DNA from: Planctomycetota bacterium
GTDB lineage: Bacteria; Planctomycetota; Phycisphaerae; SM23-33
Length of the DNA: 64,000 nt
Assembly: GCA_029553505.1 (NCBI GenBank)
Contig: JAKPKY010000003.1
Coordinates: 1 to 64,000, forward strand
Direction: 5' to 3'
Below the pieces are notes generated by a model. It was not told the DNA's origin. It saw only the letters and a program-made list of their open reading frames with translations, and searched no databases. The position numbers and the translations under genes were made by a program. Shown here piece after piece: positions 42,412 through 51,631 of this stretch. Numbering within the stretch: position 1 is the stretch's first letter; each line of letters begins with the position of its first letter.

Positions 42412-43473
42412 GTGGAGTTTCTTCAGGAATTGCTGAGCCAGGCGCTCAAGAGCGGCGCGAGCGACGTGCACCTCGTGGTGGGGCTGCCGCCGCTGTTCCG
42501 CATCCACACGGTGCTGGAGCCCGCGGGCGACCTGTCCCCCGTCACGGCGGAACAGACGGTCAACTACGTCAAGGGCCTCGTCGGGGACGAGCGCTACGCC
42601 AGGCTGGTTGCCAACCGTGACCTGGACTTCTCGACCGAGGTGCCGAACCTCGGGCGTTTCCGCGTCAACGCGCACTGGCAGCGCGACACGGTCGCCATCG
42701 CCTTCCGCGCCATTTCCGACACGGTGCCGAACCTGACGTCCCTGAACCTTCCGCCGGTGGTCGAGAAGTTCGTCGACCTGCCGCGCGGGCTGATTCTCGT
42801 CACCGGGCAGACCGGCAGCGGAAAGAGCACCACCCTGGCGGCCATGATCGAGTCGATGAACCACAAGTACGCCCACCACGTCATCACGATCGAGGACCCC
42901 GTGGAGTACGAGCTGCGCAGCAAGAAGTGCGTCATCGAGCAGCGCGAGCTGGGCAGCGACGTGCCGACGTTCGCCAGCGGCCTGCGGCACGCCCTGCGCC
43001 AGGACCCGGACATCATCCTGGTGGGCGAAATGCGCGACCTGGAGACCACGTCGGCCGCCATCACCGCAGCCGAAACCGGCCACCTGGTGCTCAGCACGCT
43101 CCACACGCAGAACGCCTCGCAGACCATCGAGCGCATCATCGACATCTACCCGGGCGAGCAGCAGAACCAGATCCGCTCGATGCTCGCCAACACGCTCCAG
43201 GCGGTCGTCTCGATGACGCTGTTCAAGCGGGCGGACATGCCGGGGATGGTTCCCGCCTGCGAGATGATGATCTGCACGCCGGCGGTCCGCGCCTGCATCC
43301 GCGAGAACCGCATCCACGAGATTCCCAACATCATCGCGACCAACCGCGGCATCGGAATGTGCACGCTGGACGATTCGATCAAGGCGCTGCTGCTGAACGG
43401 GAAGATCACGCGTCAGCAGGCGATCTCCCGCGCGGTGCACCCCGAATCGCTCCTGCGGGCGATGAGCGCCTGA
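42412..43473 (+). CDS. pilT: pilus retraction ATPase PilT
   Basis: A 353-residue hexameric ATPase for pilus retraction: N-terminal PAS-like fold with ASDVHLVVGLPPLFRI, Walker A GQTGSGKSTTL (near residue 132), ITIEDPVEYE, DPDIILVGEMRDLET and the HTQNASQTIERI box. The C-terminal PilT motif appears as RENRIHEIPNII. No zinc-binding cysteines, as expected for PilT rather than PilB. The start is GTG with aaaggaa. PilB and PilT together imply a retractile pilus rather than a pure secretion system. Confidence 0.92.
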   Translation: MEFLQELLSQALKSGASDVHLVVGLPPLFRIHTVLEPAGDLSPVTAEQTVNYVKGLVGDERYARLVANRDLDFSTEVPNLGRFRVNAHWQRDTVAIAFRAISDTVPNLTSLNLPPVVEKFVDLPRGLILVTGQTGSGKSTTLAAMIESMNHKYAHHVITIEDPVEYELRSKKCVIEQRELGSDVPTFASGLRHALRQDPDIILVGEMRDLETTSAAITAAETGHLVLSTLHTQNASQTIERIIDIYPGEQQNQIRSMLANTLQAVVSMTLFKRADMPGMVPACEMMICTPAVRACIRENRIHEIPNIIATNRGIGMCTLDDSIKALLLNGKITRQQAISRAVHPESLLRAMSA

Positions 43474-43492
43474 GGACGATAGGACAAAGGAC

Positions 43493-44716
43493 ATGACGAG
43501 CTTCAAATACGAAATGCAGACGCCGGGCGGGCAGATCACGGCGGGCACGGTCCAAGCCGAGTCCGTCATGGACGCCACCAGCCAGCTCCGCGCCCGCGGG
43601 GGGTATGTCCTGCGGGTCGTCCCGTCCGCCCTCGGGCCCCAGGACATCCTGGAAAAGCTCCGCAGCGTCAGCTTCGAGTTCGGACCGAGCCTCAAGGACG
43701 TCCACTCGTTCACCAACCAGCTCGCCGTGATGATCAAGGCGGGCATCAACGTGCGGACCGCCATCGCGGGGATCGCCGACCAGGTGGACAACCTGAAATT
43801 CAAGCGCATCATCCAACAGATCAAGGACGACGTGGAGTCGGGCCACCCCTTCTCCGAGGCGCTGGCCAAGTACCCCAAGGTGTTCAGCCCGCTGTACGTG
43901 AACATGGTGCGCGCGTCGGAGCTGTCGGGCTCGTTCGGGCACATGCTCGACCGGATCGCCACGTACCTGGCCCAGCAGCTCGAGACGCGCAGCATGATCC
44001 GCGGCGCAATGGTCTACCCGGTCATCATCGGCGTGATGGCCATCGCGACGACGATCTTCCTGCTGACGTTCGTGCTGCCGAAGTTCACCGCCCTGTTCGC
44101 CGGGAAGGAAGACCTGCTGCCCAAGCCCACGCTGATCCTGATCGGCCTGTCGACGGCGATGCGCAAATTCTGGTACCTGTTCCTGGGCGGCGTGGGCGGA
44201 TTGGTCGGCGGGTTCGTCTGGTGGATCCGCACCCCCTTCGGGCGGCTCTGCTGGGACCGCTTCAAGCTCCGCGCCCCGCTGCTCAAGCGGATGTTCCGCG
44301 CCCTGTGCATCACGCGCGGAATGCACACCATGGGCGAGCTGGTCAACGCGGGCGTGCCCATGCTCGAGACGCTCTCCATCACCGCCGACGTGTCCGGAAA
44401 CTCGCTCTACGAGGCCATGTGGCGCGACGTCCACGGCGCGGTCCAGCAGGGAAAGAAGATCGCCCAGCCGCTGGCGCGATACACGCTGCTGCCCGCCAAC
44501 GTCGTGCAGATGGTCACCGCGGGCGAGGAATCCGGAAAGCTCGGCGAGGTGCTTCGCGACATCGCCGAGTATTACGCCAAGGAACTCCGCGCCACGATCA
44601 AGGCGGTGACCGCCATGATCGAGCCGCTGATGATCGTCGTGATGGGCCTGATCGTCGGGTTCATCGCCATGAGCATCATCCTGCCGATCTTCAAGATGTC
44701 CAGCCTGGTCAAATGA
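43493..44716 (+). CDS. pilC: pilus platform protein PilC/GspF
   Basis: A 407-residue polytopic platform protein with two GspF repeats (each beginning FTNQLAVMIKAG and ITRGMHTMGELVNAGVP), three membrane helices (about 178-200, 225-245 and 375-400) and the closing PLMIVVMGLIVGFIAMSIILPIF. It connects the ATPases to the pilin. It follows pilT after 19 bases and precedes the prepilin genes. Confidence 0.92.
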   Translation: MTSFKYEMQTPGGQITAGTVQAESVMDATSQLRARGGYVLRVVPSALGPQDILEKLRSVSFEFGPSLKDVHSFTNQLAVMIKAGINVRTAIAGIADQVDNLKFKRIIQQIKDDVESGHPFSEALAKYPKVFSPLYVNMVRASELSGSFGHMLDRIATYLAQQLETRSMIRGAMVYPVIIGVMAIATTIFLLTFVLPKFTALFAGKEDLLPKPTLILIGLSTAMRKFWYLFLGGVGGLVGGFVWWIRTPFGRLCWDRFKLRAPLLKRMFRALCITRGMHTMGELVNAGVPMLETLSITADVSGNSLYEAMWRDVHGAVQQGKKIAQPLARYTLLPANVVQMVTAGEESGKLGEVLRDIAEYYAKELRATIKAVTAMIEPLMIVVMGLIVGFIAMSIILPIFKMSSLVK

Positions 44717-44735
44717 CGGAGGTCAACGAGGTGAC

Positions 44736-45257
44736 ATGATGGTTCACAAAACGGATGGAGTTGCACGCGGCGTCCCCACGGGAGAGGGGTTCACCCTGAT
44801 CGAGGTCGCGATCGCAACCGCCATCATCGCCATCGGGGTGGTTGCCCTGGTGGTGTCTGTCGGAAGCGGCACCCGCGCCAACCAGGGGGGAACCGAACTG
44901 ACGCAGGCCGTCTTCCTGGCCCAGGAAATCCGCGAGTGGACCCTCCGCCTGCCGTACATCGACCCCGACGTCGCCGATCAGTCCAACCCCCCGGGCCCCG
45001 ACGGCTCCGACCCCCAGGTCTTCGTGGACGACCTGGACGACCTGCTGAACGTCACCTACAGCCCGCCGCGCGACGGGCGGGGCGTCGCCATCGCCGACAT
45101 GCCCGGCTGGAGCGAAACCATCACCCTGACCTACCGCAACCCCGACAACCTCTCGCAGATCGTCAGCGGACGGACCGACGTGGTCCGCGTCAGGGTCGAG
45201 GTGTTCCACCATTCCCGGCCGGTCTTCTCGACCGGCTGGATCGTAGCGAGGAAGTGA
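44736..45257 (+). CDS. minor type IV prepilin (PilV/GspI-like)
   Basis: The 173-residue product has a class III prepilin signal: 18-residue leader, cleavage at G18, then FTLIEVAIATAIIAIGVVALV with the pilin glutamate at +5 (E23). A globular acidic domain (about 70-170) follows. Prepilin peptidase would cut and methylate it; it is likely a minor, tip or priming pilin. Two ATG codons (44736 and 44739) are possible. No prepilin peptidase gene is in the window. Confidence 0.85.
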   Translation: MMVHKTDGVARGVPTGEGFTLIEVAIATAIIAIGVVALVVSVGSGTRANQGGTELTQAVFLAQEIREWTLRLPYIDPDVADQSNPPGPDGSDPQVFVDDLDDLLNVTYSPPRDGRGVAIADMPGWSETITLTYRNPDNLSQIVSGRTDVVRVRVEVFHHSRPVFSTGWIVARK

Positions 45258-45260
45258 ACC

Positions 45261-46646
45261 ATGAAACGCAACGCAAGCATCCGACGGAGGCCGGCGCGAG
45301 GGAACGCCTACATCCTGGCCATGATCCTCCTGTGCGTGTTCGCCGCGGTGGCGGCGGCCTACACGTCGTTCACCAGCCTGAACGTCCGCAAGAGCGACAA
45401 CCTGCGGGCCGCCACCGGCGCGAGAATGACGGCCGAAAGCGGAATGGACTTCATGCTCCAACGCCTCGGCCTGGTTCGCCTGCCGGGGAACACCACGCAG
45501 TCGAACTTCGCGACGAACCTGGCGGCCGCCCTCAACCAAGCGATGGGCGGCACGACGAACCTCGCCGGACTGAGCGTGACGGTGATCTCCGATGAGGTGG
45601 TCGTCCCGCCCATCGCCGCGCCGGACGGCGTCTTCACCAGCCGGCTGGCCTGGATCGACACCAACCGCTGCGGACTGGTGGTCACGGGATCGACCGGCGG
45701 CGTGGCGCGCTCGCTGTCGATGGAGCTGACCTTCACCCCACGCCGCGCGGGGGCGTTCGACTACGGTCTGGCGTCGCGCGGGCCGATCAACCTCGGCGGG
45801 AACGCCCGCCTGGTCGGCGTCAACGCGCCGAGCGAGGCGAGCGTCCTGTCGGCCACCACCTCCACCACGCAGGCGATCTCGGTCGAAGGCAACGTCCAGG
45901 TCAGCGGCGACCTCTACGCCGCCGGCGCCGACAACCAGGTCGTCGTCTCCGGAAATCCGACCATCGCCGGATCGAAAGATCCCGCCGTCTACGCCGAGCA
46001 CATCCATCTCGGCGCGCCGGTGCCCGATTTCCCGACCTTCGACATTCCGCCGCTGGCGGCGCTGGCGACTTACACCCTTCAACCGGGCGACCCCACCAAC
46101 AAGGGCACGTACAGCAACCTGCGGATTCCGGCCGGGAGAAACCCCGTCTTTGCCCGCGACATCGTCCTGAACGGCGTGGTCTACGTCGAGGCGCCCAACG
46201 TCGTACAGTTCGAGGGCAAGACGACCCTCAACGGGTTCATCGTGACGCAGGAATCCACCCAGCCGCTGTCGGACTGCCAGTTGCGGTTCGCGGGGAACGT
46301 GGTGGCCAACGGCGTCGAGGCGCTTCCGAATCTGCCCGAATATTCCGCCGTCAAGGCCCAGCCCGGAACCTTCGTCCTGGCGCCGGGATTCGGCGTGGTG
46401 TTCTCGGGCAACTTCAGCGCGGTCAACGGTTCGATTGCCGCCGACCAGCTCACGTTCACCGGCACGGCCGAGGGCGTGGTCAAGGGCTCCGTCATCGGGC
46501 TCAAGGACCTGCCCGCCCAGATCGGCGGGACGGTGGACATCTTCGTCGATCGCACCAACGCGGTGCAGGATCCCGCGGGCTTCGTGCCATCGATGGCGTT
46601 GGAACCGCAGGGAGCGACCTACACCGAATTGACTGGAGGAGGTTGA
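45261..46646 (+). CDS. PilX-like pilus-tip or surface protein, paralog 1
   Basis: A 461-residue protein with a membrane-inserted N-terminal helix (about residues 15-40, GNAYILAMILLCVFAAVAAAY) followed by the PilX-like ...ARMTAESGMDF helix. The body is a long parallel-beta domain with recurrent G-N-x-x-V patterns (NLGGNARLVGVNAPSEASVLSA, GNVQVSGDLYAAG, LNGVVYVEAPNVVQFEGKTTLNG, VFSGNFSAV), resembling a right-handed beta-solenoid or bactofilin-like surface. It is a likely minor pilin or adhesin. It shares layout and phrases with the next gene, so they are tandem duplicates. Confidence 0.6.
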   Translation: MKRNASIRRRPARGNAYILAMILLCVFAAVAAAYTSFTSLNVRKSDNLRAATGARMTAESGMDFMLQRLGLVRLPGNTTQSNFATNLAAALNQAMGGTTNLAGLSVTVISDEVVVPPIAAPDGVFTSRLAWIDTNRCGLVVTGSTGGVARSLSMELTFTPRRAGAFDYGLASRGPINLGGNARLVGVNAPSEASVLSATTSTTQAISVEGNVQVSGDLYAAGADNQVVVSGNPTIAGSKDPAVYAEHIHLGAPVPDFPTFDIPPLAALATYTLQPGDPTNKGTYSNLRIPAGRNPVFARDIVLNGVVYVEAPNVVQFEGKTTLNGFIVTQESTQPLSDCQLRFAGNVVANGVEALPNLPEYSAVKAQPGTFVLAPGFGVVFSGNFSAVNGSIAADQLTFTGTAEGVVKGSVIGLKDLPAQIGGTVDIFVDRTNAVQDPAGFVPSMALEPQGATYTELTGGG

Positions 46647-46649
46647 CCC

Positions 46650-48020
46650 GTGCGCCGAGGCCGAAAACAAAGTGGCCTTGTGATGATCCTGGCGCTGCTG
46701 TTCCTGGGGCTGTTCGCCAGCCTGGCCGTCGCGTATGCCTCGTTCACGACGGGCAGCCTGACGCGGGCCCGCAACCAGGCGCAGCAGTTGGACGCGCGCC
46801 TCCAGGCCGAAGGCGGTCTGGATTTCGTCGCCGTCAAGCTCCTTGCGATCACGCCGCCGAACGGCACGACCGAGCAGATGCTGGAATCCCTCCGCGCGCA
46901 GCTGCAGACGGCGCTGGCGGGGTCGCTCGTCGCGCCGGACGACCAGTTGCAGATCGTCAACGGCGTGCTTGAGATTCCGCCCATCCGCGCCGACGGAAGC
47001 GGCGGGCAGTTCGGGGCGGAGCTGTGGTTTGAATCTCCGATGTCGCTGCGTCTTCGCGCCCGCGGGGCCGCGGGAACGGCCGTCCGGGCGGTGAGCGTCG
47101 CATTCGCCCCCGCGCCGGGGCAAAGCGGGATTTTCGATTACGGTATCGCTACGCGCAGCGCGGTCCGCCTGACCGGAAACGCCCGTGTCCGCGGCGCCAA
47201 CAGCGCCTCCGAAGCCAGCATCCTGTCAGCCACCTCCGCCACCAACGAGACCTTCCGCCTGACGGGAAACTGCGACATCGACGGCGACCTGTTCATGACC
47301 AATCCCGACGGGTACGCCTCGCTGACCGGAAACGTCACCGTGGGCGGCGTGAGCGCCAGCGACCCCGCCATCGCCGAGCACATCCACATCGGCGTGCCCG
47401 ACGCGCCGTTCCCCGAGGTGGACCCCTCGGTCTTCGCGCCGTTCGCCACGTGCCTCGTCGATTCGGGCACGTCCACCAGCGGGAACAAGACGTTCAACAA
47501 CATCCGCATCAAGGCGGGAACCAACCCGACCTTCTCCGGGAACATCCAGCTCAACGGCGTGATCTTCATCGAGACGCCCAATCGCGTGCATTTCTCCGGA
47601 AACGTCACCCTCAAGGGCGTGATCGTGACCGAGGACGCGGGCGACGACGTGTACGACACCAACACCATCAAGTTCACCGGCAACATGACCGCGCGCGGCG
47701 TGGAAGAGCTGCCCGACACGCCCGAGTTCCACGACCTCCGGCAGATGCCTGGCTCGTTCCTGTTGGCGCCGGGGTTCGGGGTGGAGTTCACGGGCAACTT
47801 CGGAACCGTCGGCGGGACGATGGCGGCCGACAGCTACAAGTTCACCGGGAACGCCGGCGGAATCGTCAAGGGAAGCGTGATCTGCTACAGCGATTCGGAC
47901 TTCAAGCTGACGGGAAACTCGTCGCTGACGATCGACCGGTCGGGCAACCCCGAGACGCCGCCGGGATTCTCCCTCCCGCCGACGTTCACCATGACCGTTT
48001 CGACGTATCAGGAGTATTGA
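46650..48020 (+). CDS. PilX-like pilus-tip or surface protein, paralog 2
   Basis: The 456-residue product has an N-terminal membrane helix (about 10-30, VMILALLFLGLFASLAVAY), a coiled segment with QLDARLQAEGGLDF, and the same solenoid-like body. Its shared phrases are LTGNARVRGANSASEASILSA, NGVIFIETPNRVHFSGNVTLKG and LLAPGFGVEFTGNFGTVGG. The first of these parallels the equivalent phrase of paralog 1. The start is GTG with ggaggagg. The many T-G-N repeats suggest stacked strands exposed to solvent. The ligand is unknown. Confidence 0.6.
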   Translation: MRRGRKQSGLVMILALLFLGLFASLAVAYASFTTGSLTRARNQAQQLDARLQAEGGLDFVAVKLLAITPPNGTTEQMLESLRAQLQTALAGSLVAPDDQLQIVNGVLEIPPIRADGSGGQFGAELWFESPMSLRLRARGAAGTAVRAVSVAFAPAPGQSGIFDYGIATRSAVRLTGNARVRGANSASEASILSATSATNETFRLTGNCDIDGDLFMTNPDGYASLTGNVTVGGVSASDPAIAEHIHIGVPDAPFPEVDPSVFAPFATCLVDSGTSTSGNKTFNNIRIKAGTNPTFSGNIQLNGVIFIETPNRVHFSGNVTLKGVIVTEDAGDDVYDTNTIKFTGNMTARGVEELPDTPEFHDLRQMPGSFLLAPGFGVEFTGNFGTVGGTMAADSYKFTGNAGGIVKGSVICYSDSDFKLTGNSSLTIDRSGNPETPPGFSLPPTFTMTVSTYQEY

Positions 48021-48021
48021 C

Positions 48022-48540
48022 GTGACACGAGGAAAACCCAGTGCGTTCTCACTGATCGAGCTGCTGATCGCCATCGCGCTGCTGGCGACGCTGCTGACGG
48101 CGGTGGCGGTGGCGGTGAATTCGTCGGTGTCCAGCTACACCGTCAACGAGCGGTTGGCCGAGGTGACGCAGACCGCGCGGTCGGTCCTGGAGCGGATGGC
48201 GCGGGAGATTCGGACGGCCTCGGCGGCCGACGGAACGACCACGCGCCTGGTCCTGACTGCGCCGGCCGACGGCAGCGGCCTGACCCAGGCCGAATACGAG
48301 CTGGTCAACGGGACGCTCTACTACCGCCGCACGACCGGAAGCGGGACGACGGAGCATCCCCTGATCGCCTCGACCGACACGGTGCGCGTCAGTTCGTTCA
48401 ACGTCCAGCGCACGCAGGCCCAACGGCCCGGCGGCGAATGGTACACCGCCAGCGTGACGGTCACGCTGACGCTCTCGGCCGGCGGGGAGACCTTCCCCCT
48501 GACCTCGACGGCGACGCTTCGGCGGAACCAGACCTACTGA
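48022..48540 (+). CDS. minor type IV prepilin (PilW/GspJ-like)
   Basis: A 172-residue prepilin: short leader with Ala at -1, then FSLIELLIAIALLATLLTAV, with the +5 glutamate at E13. A globular domain of coiled helix (RSVLERMAREIRTASAAD) and strands follows. Layout matches the GspJ/PilW group of minor pilins. It begins at GTG one base after the preceding stop and ends the operon, overlapping the convergent membrane gene by seven bases. Confidence 0.82.
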   Translation: MTRGKPSAFSLIELLIAIALLATLLTAVAVAVNSSVSSYTVNERLAEVTQTARSVLERMAREIRTASAADGTTTRLVLTAPADGSGLTQAEYELVNGTLYYRRTTGSGTTEHPLIASTDTVRVSSFNVQRTQAQRPGGEWYTASVTVTLTLSAGGETFPLTSTATLRRNQTY

Positions 48541-50222
48541 GCGGGGCCCGTCGCCGGTTCTTCCGCCAGCAGTTCCGCCAGTTTGCGCGCGTCCAGCACG
48601 GCCATGCGGTCGGAACCGGCCGGCAGTTTCAGGACGATTCGCGCGCTGTCGAACCGCCCTTCCTGCAATCCCTGCCACAGTGCCGGACACCAGCGGTGAT
48701 CGGGGTTCTCCTGCTGGTGGCGGACGTCGACGACGAGCAGATCGGCGCGGCTTTCGCCCAGCAGATCGCGCAATTGCCCGGCCGTCAGGACGGTTTTTCG
48801 CCATTCGGGGATGGGGATCATCTTTCCCCGCGCGTAGTAGACGGTGTCCGGCGACTTGGAGACGATTCGCCGGTCCGGGCCAAGCGCGCGGAGGAGGAAC
48901 TCGCCGGCGTAGCGGCGGTCCACGCGCGTGATTTGCGCCCGGCGGATTGCGAAACCTGCGCAGACGGCCAGCAACCCCGCCAGCAGCAGCATCTGCGCCC
49001 AGCCCAGGCGAGTGGTCCACGTATCGTGCCAAACAGATTTCCCGCGATGGATCGCGCGGGCGCGGAGTTGCTCCACGACGGCCACCAGCCCCACCGCCCC
49101 CTCGATCGTCACCAGCGGCGCCACCACGGCCAGGTATCGCGCCTGCCAGTCGTGCGCCAGCCCGGTCGCCAGCAGCTGCATCGCCACCAGCAGTCCCAGG
49201 CATGCCTCGGCGCGTCCCTGCCGCGCGAGCGGCCGTCGCTGCCACAGCCCCACGCACGCCAGCACGACCACCAACGGGTTCCACGCCGCCAGCAGCGATT
49301 GGGCGTTGTTCAGCGCCCACTCCATCGGCGTGTCGTCGGGGCGGCGCCAGGTTTCGCGCGGGATCGACTCGATGGTCGCCCCCAGGCCCTCGGCCTGGAT
49401 GGGCATGGACCGCCAGACTTCCTGTGGCACGCGCCGCTCGGCGCCCAGCAACGAAGCCGCCCGGACGTCCAGCAGCCAGAGGCCCGTGACGTCATGGACG
49501 CGCAGCAGTTGGGGCGTCCAGACAGCCGCCGTCACCGCCGCGCCCAGCACGCACGCGCCCGCCCAGGCCGCCACGCTGCGGAACGACCGCCGCAGATGGC
49601 AGACCGCCAGGCACACCGCCGCCACCGGCGGCGCCAGGATGCCCTCGGCGCGAATCAGCGGCGCCGCGCCCGCACAGGCTGCCACCAGCACGACCGCCCA
49701 CCACCGCAGACGCTCGCGCGAGAGCACCAGCAGAAGCGCCAGGAGCGCCAAATCGGCGGCGAACAGCGGTTCCAACCAGACGTTCGCGCTCAACTGCGCC
49801 AGGCGCGGGTTGAGCCCCGTCAAGGCCACCGCCACCAGCGCCACCCGCCGCGAGAAGAGCTTCAGGCAGATTCCCAGCACGCTCAGCAGCACGACATGCA
49901 TCGCCGCGGCGCTGACCAGTGTCCCGCCCAGTTCCGCCGGATAGGCCGCGTTGGGAAACAGCCGGGCTGCCAGGCCCGCGAGAATCGGGTACGCCGGAGG
50001 AAACTTGGGGCTCCAGGCGTTCGCCCAGTCGCCCCGGGCGGCGGCATCGGCCAGCGGCAGGTACGCCCCACAGGCGTCCTGCACGGAGATTTTCGAGCGG
50101 ACGAAGACCGTCGCCTGCGTCGCCAGCACCGCCAGCCAGACGCACGCCAGTGCGACGCGGAACTGCCTCGGTGTGAAATCCAATGGCGTCAGGGCGGACG
50201 CTGCTGTATGTTCCTCGCTCAT
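48534..50222 (-). CDS. polytopic glycosyltransferase (PMT/ArnT-like)
   Basis: A 562-residue integral membrane protein with about ten hydrophobic segments and a soluble C-terminal domain (about 410-562). The first loop has KISVQDACGAYLPLADAAARGDW and the periplasmic part SPKFPPAYPILAG, the usual GT-C layout in which an acidic residue of loop 1 is catalytic. It would transfer a sugar from a lipid carrier outside the membrane. It could modify lipid A or a surface glycan. The start at 50222 is the first Met with a suitable context; longer frames upstream overlap the divergent gene. Confidence 0.65.
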   Translation of the reverse strand: MSEEHTAASALTPLDFTPRQFRVALACVWLAVLATQATVFVRSKISVQDACGAYLPLADAAARGDWANAWSPKFPPAYPILAGLAARLFPNAAYPAELGGTLVSAAAMHVVLLSVLGICLKLFSRRVALVAVALTGLNPRLAQLSANVWLEPLFAADLALLALLLVLSRERLRWWAVVLVAACAGAAPLIRAEGILAPPVAAVCLAVCHLRRSFRSVAAWAGACVLGAAVTAAVWTPQLLRVHDVTGLWLLDVRAASLLGAERRVPQEVWRSMPIQAEGLGATIESIPRETWRRPDDTPMEWALNNAQSLLAAWNPLVVVLACVGLWQRRPLARQGRAEACLGLLVAMQLLATGLAHDWQARYLAVVAPLVTIEGAVGLVAVVEQLRARAIHRGKSVWHDTWTTRLGWAQMLLLAGLLAVCAGFAIRRAQITRVDRRYAGEFLLRALGPDRRIVSKSPDTVYYARGKMIPIPEWRKTVLTAGQLRDLLGESRADLLVVDVRHQQENPDHRWCPALWQGLQEGRFDSARIVLKLPAGSDRMAVLDARKLAELLAEEPATGPAQ

Positions 50223-50294
50223 CGTGAGACGGATTATCCGGACGCCCCGAACGGAAGTCAACGAACCGGCCCCGGCGGGCCGCGCGAGCCGCGC

Positions 50295-51029
50295 ATGAAA
50301 ATCTCGGTCATTCTCCCGGCGTACAACGAGCAGGACAACCTCGCGCCGACGGTCGAGCGGTCGGTCGAGGCGCTGCGCGAGCGGTTCGAGGACTTCGAGC
50401 TGATCGTCCTGGACGACGCCAGCACCGACCGCACGCTTCAGGTCGCCCGCGAGTTGGCGGCGAAGCATCCGCAGGTGCGCGTGCTGCCCAACGAGCGGAA
50501 CCTCGGCCAGGGGCTCAGCCAGCTGCGGGGCTTCCGCGAGGCGCGGTTCGAGCTGGTGATCCACAACGGCGTGGACTACCCGTTCGATTTCCGCGATCTG
50601 GACAAGATGCTCCCGCTGCTGGACGAAGCGGACATCGTGGTGGCCGCCCGCACCAGCCGGCCGGGGTACACCGTCTACCGGCGGTTCCTTTCCTGGGTGA
50701 ACCGCATGCTGCTGCGGGCCCTGTTCCCCCTGCGCCTGAGCGATTACAACTTCGTGCAGCTTTACCGCTGCGAGACGCTCCAGGTCGTCGGCGACGTGAT
50801 GGCGACCAGCGCCGGATTCGTCGTGCCGGAAATCCTCTTCCGCGCCCGCGATCTGGGCTACCGAATCCGCCAGACGCCGATCGAGTATCACCGGCGGCAG
50901 CGCGGGGTGGCGACGGTGGGCAACCCGCGCGTGGTCTGGCGGTCGTTCTGCGACCTGTTCGCTTTCTGGTGGGCGCGGGCCCGCGGACGGACCGCCCGTC
51001 GCCCGCGAGATTCCGCATCCCGGCGTTGA
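50295..51029 (+). CDS. family 2 glycosyltransferase (dolichol-phosphate-mannose-synthase type)
   Basis: A 244-residue GT2 enzyme: SVILPAYNEQDNLAPTVERSVEAL (about 4-27), LIVLDDASTDRT (DDxS site), GLSQLRGFREARFELVIHNG and DLDKMLPLLDEADIVVAART. The DXD-like metal site appears as NGVDYPF. It has no membrane helices, so it probably makes a polyprenyl-phosphate sugar, a possible donor for the GT-C gene that diverges from it. Acceptor unknown. Confidence 0.8.
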   Translation: MKISVILPAYNEQDNLAPTVERSVEALRERFEDFELIVLDDASTDRTLQVARELAAKHPQVRVLPNERNLGQGLSQLRGFREARFELVIHNGVDYPFDFRDLDKMLPLLDEADIVVAARTSRPGYTVYRRFLSWVNRMLLRALFPLRLSDYNFVQLYRCETLQVVGDVMATSAGFVVPEILFRARDLGYRIRQTPIEYHRRQRGVATVGNPRVVWRSFCDLFAFWWARARGRTARRPRDSASRR

Positions 51030-51054
51030 ACGGCGAGGCTGTTTTTGCTATGCT
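51026..51054 (+). promoter_or_regulatory. candidate promoter of the cyclophilin gene
   Basis: TTGAAC (51026-51031), 17-base spacer, TATGCT (51049-51054), 48 bases before the ATG. The -35 box overlaps the end of the preceding gene. Confidence 0.5.
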
Positions 51055-51101
51055 TCTCGAATTCCGGCTCGGGCCGGAACGTACCCTCAACTGGAGAGAA
51101 C

Positions 51102-51611
51102 ATGGCTGCCAATCCCGTTGTCACGATGGAAACGAGCATGGGCACGATCACGGCCGAACTCTGGCCCGACAAGGCCCCGAAGACCGTCGAGAACTTCCTG
51201 ACCTACGTGGACGAAAAATTCTACGACGGGCTGATCTTTCACCGCGTCATCGACGGGTTCATGATCCAGGGCGGCGGATTCACGCCCGAGATGAGCCAGA
51301 AACGCGGCCATGCCCCGGTCGTCAACGAGGCCAGCGCCGAGGCCCTCAACGACCGCGGCACACTGGCCATGGCACGAACCAGCGACATCCACAGCGCTAC
51401 CTGCCAGTTCTTCATCAATCTGGTGGACAACGACTTCCTCAATCACACCAACAAGACTCCGCAAGGCTTCGGATACTGCGTGTTCGGCAAGGTGACGGAC
51501 GGTCTGGACGTCATCGACAAGATCGCCAAGGTTCGCACGTCCACACGAGGAATGCACGAGAACGTGCCCGCCCAGCCGGTCAAGATCGTCAGCGTCCGCA
51601 AGACCAAGTAA
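51102..51611 (+). CDS. cyclophilin-type peptidyl-prolyl isomerase
   Basis: A 169-residue single-domain cyclophilin that speeds proline isomerisation. It has TSMGTITAELWPDKAPKTVENF, YDGLIFHRVIDGFMIQGGGF (active-site Arg and Phe), TLAMARTSDIHSATCQFFINL and GYCVFGKVTDGLDVID. There is no signal peptide, so it is cytoplasmic. ctggagag precedes the start. The next gene follows after 20 bases and may be cotranscribed. Confidence 0.94.
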   Translation: MAANPVVTMETSMGTITAELWPDKAPKTVENFLTYVDEKFYDGLIFHRVIDGFMIQGGGFTPEMSQKRGHAPVVNEASAEALNDRGTLAMARTSDIHSATCQFFINLVDNDFLNHTNKTPQGFGYCVFGKVTDGLDVIDKIAKVRTSTRGMHENVPAQPVKIVSVRKTK

Positions 51612-51631
51612 CTTCGAAGGAAATCCCATCC

